Assembly (NCBI GenBank): GCA_024401715.1
Contig: JAKSKO010000009.1
Coordinates: 1-43,991, forward strand
From: Bacteroidales bacterium
GTDB lineage: Bacteria; Bacteroidota; Bacteroidia; Bacteroidales; UBA932
Direction: 5' to 3'
Length of the DNA: 43,991 nt
The position numbers were made by a program, and so were the translations under genes. This document shows positions 40,027-43,991 of the stretch, one piece after another. Under the pieces are notes generated by a model. That model saw only the letters and a program-made list of their open reading frames with translations, was not told where the DNA came from and searched no databases. Positions within the stretch are counted from its first letter, which is position 1; every line of letters starts with the position of its first letter.

Positions 40027-40752
40027 ATGAAAAATAATCCCAACCCATCAGGGCAGCACGGGCTGTCCATCACCTTTGTCTGGCTTGCAGTTACTTTCTG
40101 CGTCTGCCTCATCATCTCAAACATCTTCGTGCCAAGAACCTGGCAGCTTTGGGGCCTTCCCATACAGCTTACCGGCGGCATTGTCATCTTTCCTGTGTCT
40201 TATATCATAAATGACTGCCTCACAGAGGTTTACGGATACAGAAAAGCCCGTCTGGTAATTTGGATGGGCTTCCTGCTAAGCGTGTTTGTGGCCCTGGTAA
40301 GCGCTCTTGTGTGCAGCCTTCCGGCCCCTTTGTATGAAGAGAACAGGGCCGTTGCGGAAAGCTTCAACAGTTTCTTCGGCCTGGTGCCAAGAACAACCAT
40401 AGCATCGCTGCTTGCCTTTTTCTTCGGCTCTACAGCCAATGCCTGGGTTATGAGCAAGATGAAACTAGCCTCCGACAAGGGCAGGGGATTCGGCTGGCGC
40501 GCAATCGTTTCGTCCGTGGTGGGCGAGACCTGCGATTCGCTTATCTTCTTCCCGGTTGTTTTCCTTGGAGTGATGCCCATTACCGGCATACTTGGAATCA
40601 TGCTTACGCAGATTATAGCCAAGACACTGTACGAGGTAATCATTCTTCCTGTCACAAGCCTTATAGTGCGCTATCTGAAGAAGAGGGAGGGCCTGGATAC
40701 CTACGATTACAACATTTCATACAATCCTTTCAATATAGCCGATGTCGAATAA
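40027..40752 (+). CDS. queuosine precursor transporter (YhhQ family)
   Basis: 241 aa. A six-helix VUT-1/YhhQ membrane protein: [37 protein letters not shown] (family hallmark), [18 protein letters not shown], and [19 protein letters not shown]. coli YhhQ imports preQ0/preQ1. Starts at ATG 40027 because upstream in-frame TTG lies within the promoter. The pairing with queC supports the substrate. Overlaps queC by 11 bases if queC starts at 40742. Confidence 0.92.
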   Translation: MKNNPNPSGQHGLSITFVWLAVTFCVCLIISNIFVPRTWQLWGLPIQLTGGIVIFPVSYIINDCLTEVYGYRKARLVIWMGFLLSVFVALVSALVCSLPAPLYEENRAVAESFNSFFGLVPRTTIASLLAFFFGSTANAWVMSKMKLASDKGRGFGWRAIVSSVVGETCDSLIFFPVVFLGVMPITGILGIMLTQIIAKTLYEVIILPVTSLIVRYLKKREGLDTYDYNISYNPFNIADVE

Positions 40753-41422
40753 AGTTAACATGCAGATGAAAGATTCTGCTGCGCTGGTGGTTTTCAGCGG
40801 AGGCCAGGACAGTACAACCTGCCTTTTCTGGGCTTTGAAGAATTTCAAGGAGGTTCATACCATAACTTTCAGCTATGGCCAGAAACACAGCCAGGAAATT
40901 GAAGTTGCAAGACGTATCGCAATGAAAGCGGGCGTGGATTTCTTCCTGCAGGACGCTTCTTTCATAAGCCAGATAGGCACAAGTTCCCTCACCGACTCTT
41001 CCATCACGATGGATGACGAGAAGCCGGAGGGCGGTTTCCCCAACACCTTCGTCCCGGGCAGGAACATGTTCTTCCTAAGCGTTGCGGCCGTATATGCCAG
41101 AGAGCATGGCATACATCATCTTGTTACGGGCGTGTCACAGACAGATTTCAGCGGCTATCCGGACTGCCGGGACGGATTCATCAAGAGCATGAATCTCACA
41201 ATAAATCTTGCCATGGACGAGCAGTTTGTAATCCATACCCCTCTTATGTGGCTGGATAAGGCCGAAACCTGGGCTCTGGCAGACCAGCTGGGCGTTCTGG
41301 ATCTTGTGCGCTATGAAACCCTCACCTGCTATAACGGCATACAGGGCGAGGGCTGCGGCCATTGCCCGGCATGCAGGCTTCGTGCCGCCGGTCTGAAAAA
41401 GTATCTTGAAAGCAGGAAATAA
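40742..41422 (+). CDS. queC: 7-cyano-7-deazaguanine synthase
   Basis: Makes preQ0 from 7-carboxy-7-deazaguanine, ATP and ammonia in queuosine synthesis. 226 aa from 40742. PP-loop [44 protein letters not shown], and the zinc site with four cysteines (TCYNG ... GCGHCPAC). Family members usually begin MKDSA-VVFSGG, so the internal ATG at 40766 is a good alternative start, 13 bases past the transporter stop. Converges on the next gene, stops adjacent. Confidence 0.95.
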   Translation: MSNKVNMQMKDSAALVVFSGGQDSTTCLFWALKNFKEVHTITFSYGQKHSQEIEVARRIAMKAGVDFFLQDASFISQIGTSSLTDSSITMDDEKPEGGFPNTFVPGRNMFFLSVAAVYAREHGIHHLVTGVSQTDFSGYPDCRDGFIKSMNLTINLAMDEQFVIHTPLMWLDKAETWALADQLGVLDLVRYETLTCYNGIQGEGCGHCPACRLRAAGLKKYLESRK

Positions 41423-42010
41423 CTATTCCTCTATCTGGCTGATGATGTCGTCACAGGTGTCCATCACCTTGCGGAAGAGCCTGTAGCCTATGATGGCACC
41501 GGTGACTGCGGCCAGAAGCATAAGACCCAGGGTGAGGTAGCGCACGGCCTGCTCTTCAGAGTTGTGAATCCATATCTGATATCCCAGGACCGAAACCCAG
41601 ATTATCATAAGGACGTAGCCTATCCTCTCCCAGTTTATCATGTTGCGGCGGAATCTTTTTATGCTCTGGGAGTACTCCAGAAGGCTTTTTGTGAAAAGGT
41701 GACTGGCATCCACCCTGCCGTAGAGCACGAATGAGACAATGGCGCAGACGGCCATCATTGCCGCGGTGGCATATACGAACCACCAGTCGGCACCGAAGCT
41801 GTAGTGAAAACTTGGGCAGCAGGTGAAGGCAAGTGCGGCGCACATGATTTCTGTGAACTTCACCTTTCTGATATCGCCAGCCTTTCGGCCTACAATGTGC
41901 ACAAGCTTGTTTTCGTTAACTATCTGCTGCTTTTCCAATTCGGACTTAAGTTCTTGATAATCAGCTTTCAGCTGTGCCATTTCGGCCATTATTTCCCTCT
42001 CGTTCTCCAT
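41423..42010 (-). CDS. membrane protein downstream of the sigma factor
   Basis: 195 aa from the ATG at 42010. An N-terminal coiled coil (EREIMAEMAQLKADYQELKSELEKQQ), then two hydrophobic segments (TEIMCAALAFTCCPSF and FVYATAAMMAVCAIVSFVLYG), and two more near the end (IGYVLMIIWVSVLGYQIW, YLTLGLMLLAAVTGAIIGY). No recognised family. It follows the ECF sigma gene by eight bases, the position normally held by an anti-sigma factor, so it may sequester the sigma at the membrane. The anti-sigma ASD motif is not visible. Confidence 0.7.
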   Translation of the reverse strand: MENEREIMAEMAQLKADYQELKSELEKQQIVNENKLVHIVGRKAGDIRKVKFTEIMCAALAFTCCPSFHYSFGADWWFVYATAAMMAVCAIVSFVLYGRVDASHLFTKSLLEYSQSIKRFRRNMINWERIGYVLMIIWVSVLGYQIWIHNSEEQAVRYLTLGLMLLAAVTGAIIGYRLFRKVMDTCDDIISQIEE

Positions 42011-42018
42011 AATGGATA

Positions 42019-42498
42019 TTAATTTTTCATTTGTTTCAATTGTTCTCTTATGCGTACCAGCTTCACAGAGAGATTCTTCGGCGTGATGCCTATGATGTCT
42101 GCAATCTCCTCGTAACTTAGGCCCTCCAGCCAAAGCAGTATTATACCCCTGTCCACAAGTCCCAGCCGGTTTATCCTTTTATACAACTGGCCAACCTGCA
42201 GGTTCTTGCTGTCCTGCTCGTCGTAAAGATTGATGTTCACATCCAGCTGTATCCTCTCGCCCTTGCGCTTTTCCTTCTTGTCGAAATTCAGGCATACGTT
42301 AAGGGCAATTCTGTATATCCAGGTTTTGATGTCGCTCTGGCCTTTGAAGGATTCCAGGCCGTTCCATATCTTTATACACACATCCTGGAACAGGTCGTTC
42401 ACCTGCTCCTGATCCTTGCTGAACATATAGCACACGGTGTATATCATGCGCTTGTGATCCCGAATCAGCTGTGTAAAGAATTTCTCGTCGGCCTTCAT
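42019..42498 (-). CDS. ECF-type RNA polymerase sigma factor
   Basis: 159 aa from the ATG at 42498. Region 2: MIYTVCYMFSKDQEQVNDLFQDVCIKIWNGLESFKGQSDIKTWIYRIALNVCLNF, the standard ECF core-binding and -10 helix pattern. Region 4: LGLVDRGIILLWLEGLSYEEIADIIGITPKNLSVKLVRIREQL, a helix-turn-helix for the -35. No N-terminal or C-terminal extension. It directs RNA polymerase to a small regulon, probably including its own operon. The membrane gene behind it is the likely controller. Confidence 0.92.
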   Translation of the reverse strand: MKADEKFFTQLIRDHKRMIYTVCYMFSKDQEQVNDLFQDVCIKIWNGLESFKGQSDIKTWIYRIALNVCLNFDKKEKRKGERIQLDVNINLYDEQDSKNLQVGQLYKRINRLGLVDRGIILLWLEGLSYEEIADIIGITPKNLSVKLVRIREQLKQMKN

Positions 42499-42577
42499 TT
42501 GAATTCTGCTACATCCATTAGACCGCAAAATAGAGAAATTACTACATGAAAACCAAAAATTAATTGCCGAAAATACC

Positions 42578-42585
42578 TATATTTG
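42578..42585 (+). promoter_or_regulatory. -7 box of upp
   Basis: TATATTTG, 22 bases before the upp ATG. No -33 TTTG at the right distance. Confidence 0.6.
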
Positions 42586-42607
42586 TATGATTTAAAAGGA
42601 ACGAACC

Positions 42608-43237
42608 ATGAGCACAGTTCACATCATTGACCATCCACTGGTCCAGCACAAATTAACAATACTCCGAGACAAGAATACAGGCACCAAGGACTTCAGGGAG
42701 AACCTGAACGAGATTGCAATGCTTATGGGATATGAGGTAACCAGAGACCTTCCCCTTTCAGACAAGCCTATAGAGACACCAATCTGCCCGATGATTGCAA
42801 AGGAGGTGTCCGGAAAGAAACTGGCCATCGTGCCCATTCTGCGTGCAGGTCTGGGTCTTGTGGACGGCCTCATAAAGCTGCTTCCGGTTGCGCGCGTGGG
42901 CCATATCGGTCTTTACAGGGATGAGGAAAGCCACCAGCCTGTAGAGTATTTCTGCAAACTCCCGAAGGATATCACGGAACGCCTTGTGATTCTCACAGAC
43001 CCTATGCTGGCAACGGGAGGAAGTGCCTGCGATGCTCTGGTGATGCTTAAGCGCAAAGGCGTGGATAATATACGCCTGATGTGCCTTGTAGCCGCTCCGG
43101 AGGGCATTGCCAAGGTGCAGCAGGAGCATCCGGACATTGATATATATGTTGCGGCTGTGGATGAGAAATTGAACGAAAACGCCTATATAGTTCCCGGTCT
43201 TGGAGACTGCGGAGACCGCATTTTCGGCACAAAATAA
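42608..43237 (+). CDS. upp: uracil phosphoribosyltransferase
   Basis: Salvages uracil with PRPP to UMP. 209 aa. Contains [33 protein letters not shown], the PRPP loop [14 protein letters not shown], and the C-terminal [18 protein letters not shown] uracil-binding region. Standard length; second ribosyltransferase of the window besides hpt. clpP follows by six bases. Confidence 0.97.
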   Translation: MSTVHIIDHPLVQHKLTILRDKNTGTKDFRENLNEIAMLMGYEVTRDLPLSDKPIETPICPMIAKEVSGKKLAIVPILRAGLGLVDGLIKLLPVARVGHIGLYRDEESHQPVEYFCKLPKDITERLVILTDPMLATGGSACDALVMLKRKGVDNIRLMCLVAAPEGIAKVQQEHPDIDIYVAAVDEKLNENAYIVPGLGDCGDRIFGTK

Positions 43238-43243
43238 AACGAG

Positions 43244-43912
43244 ATGGATAAGGAATTCTTGAAATACGCAAGCCTGGACAGGGGCATAAGCAGCATGACC
43301 ATGCACCGCTACGGCTCTTTCATGGACAATTACATCAATCCCACAATCATAGAGGAGCGCAAACTTAACGTTGCGTCCATGGATGTGTTCTCGCGCCTTC
43401 TGATGGATCGCGTGATTTTTCTGGGCGTGCCCATCGATGACGACGTTGCGAACATCGTTCAGGCGCAGCTTCTTTTCCTCAGCTCCACAGATGACAAGGC
43501 CGATATTTCCCTGTATCTGAATACTCCGGGCGGCCAGGTTAGCAGCGGTCTGGGCATTTATGACACCATGCAGTACATAGATCCCGATGTCGCAACCATA
43601 TGCACTGGCATGGCGGCTTCCATGGGTTCCGTCCTGCTGTGTGCCGGAGCCAAAGGCAAAAGATCTGCCCTCCCGCATTCAAAAGTGATGATACACCAGC
43701 CTCTGGGCGGGGTTCGCGGCCAGGCATCGGACATCCTTATTGAAGCGAAAGAGATTGAAAAGTGCCGCGCCGAGCTTTGCGGCATCATAGCCACCCACAG
43801 CGGCAAACCATACGACGAGGTGTTCAAGGATATGGACAGGAACTTCTGGATGACATCGGCCGAAGCCAAGGCCTACGGCATGATAGACCAGGTTCTCGAA
43901 AGGAAGAAATAA
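43244..43912 (+). CDS. clpP: ATP-dependent Clp protease proteolytic subunit
   Basis: Serine protease that forms tetradecamers and degrades proteins fed by ClpX or ClpA/C. 222 aa. The catalytic triad is intact: Ser126 in GMAASMGSV, His151 in MIHQPLGG, and the Asp in DMDRNFWMT. The N-terminus is longer than in E. coli by a short lead, normal for the phylum. Six bases after upp; the next gene starts 30 bases later and is cut off. Confidence 0.96.
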   Translation: MDKEFLKYASLDRGISSMTMHRYGSFMDNYINPTIIEERKLNVASMDVFSRLLMDRVIFLGVPIDDDVANIVQAQLLFLSSTDDKADISLYLNTPGGQVSSGLGIYDTMQYIDPDVATICTGMAASMGSVLLCAGAKGKRSALPHSKVMIHQPLGGVRGQASDILIEAKEIEKCRAELCGIIATHSGKPYDEVFKDMDRNFWMTSAEAKAYGMIDQVLERKK

Positions 43913-43942
43913 CAACTATCTGAAACTCTAAACACCAAAAAA

Positions 43943-43991
43943 ATGTTCCAGCTTGATAAAGAAAACAAACTTACAGTAGAGGAGCTTATCC
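43943..43991 (+). CDS. start of a gene cut by the window edge
   Basis: ATG at 43943 and 16 codons to the edge: MFQLDKENKLTVEELI. Same direction as clpP, 30 bases downstream. Too short to identify; it does not look like the start of ClpX. Confidence 0.45.
   Translation, partial: MFQLDKENKLTVEELI

Overview
The window is Bacteroidota chromosome, most likely Bacteroidales. The evidence is many Bacteroidetes-type promoters (-7 box TAnnTTTG, mostly TATATTTG, with TTTG about 20 bases upstream), few Shine-Dalgarno sequences, and lineage-typical genes: a helix-hairpin-helix beta-barrel protein, DUF4290, a Fib_succ_major lipoprotein, PnuT with a thiamine TonB receptor, and short-form adenylate kinase. 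Genus cannot be settled from the sequence.

Left arm (1-5232): tRNA-Pro, an hpt-adk operon, an outer-membrane HHH protein, and an operon of an exported peptide deformylase plus a DUF1349 protein. A repeat-rich intergenic stretch follows and ends in a rho-independent terminator.

Mobile element (about 5233-14795, about 9.56 kb, visibly more AT-rich): an integrative element set exactly at the 3' end of the initiator tRNA gene, bounded by the hexamer TAGTAG. It carries a Rep-like protein next to an origin-like inverted-repeat region, and a leftward operon (SPFH-GYF protein, 4-TM protein, two small proteins, two duplicated zinc-ribbon membrane proteins with a chimeric small ORF between them, and a Sel1 protein). 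It also has a divergent regulatory pair, a small serine resolvase, a 53-aa protein and a large serine recombinase. Joining the two ends gives the recombinase gene a different 3' end followed by a terminator, so integration appears to swap the C-terminus of the integrase. No capsid, portal, terminase or relaxase gene is visible. The SPFH/zinc-ribbon operon, with a structured RNA leader, is the best candidate here for an undescribed system.

Right arm (14793-43991): initiator tRNA; pgi; AddB- and AddA-like helicase-nucleases; a membrane protein; DUF4290-ftsK-lolA-like; apbE; a lipoprotein; lemA with a TPM-domain partner; a minimal comEC; ackA-pta; a second repeat-rich intergenic stretch; and an Uup-type ABC-F protein. 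Next comes a thiamine locus: a TPP riboswitch drives a TonB receptor and pnuT, divergent from thiL. A queuosine locus follows (queuosine-precursor transporter and queC) with a candidate preQ1 riboswitch. The window ends with an ECF sigma factor and a membrane partner, upp, clpP and the first codons of another gene.
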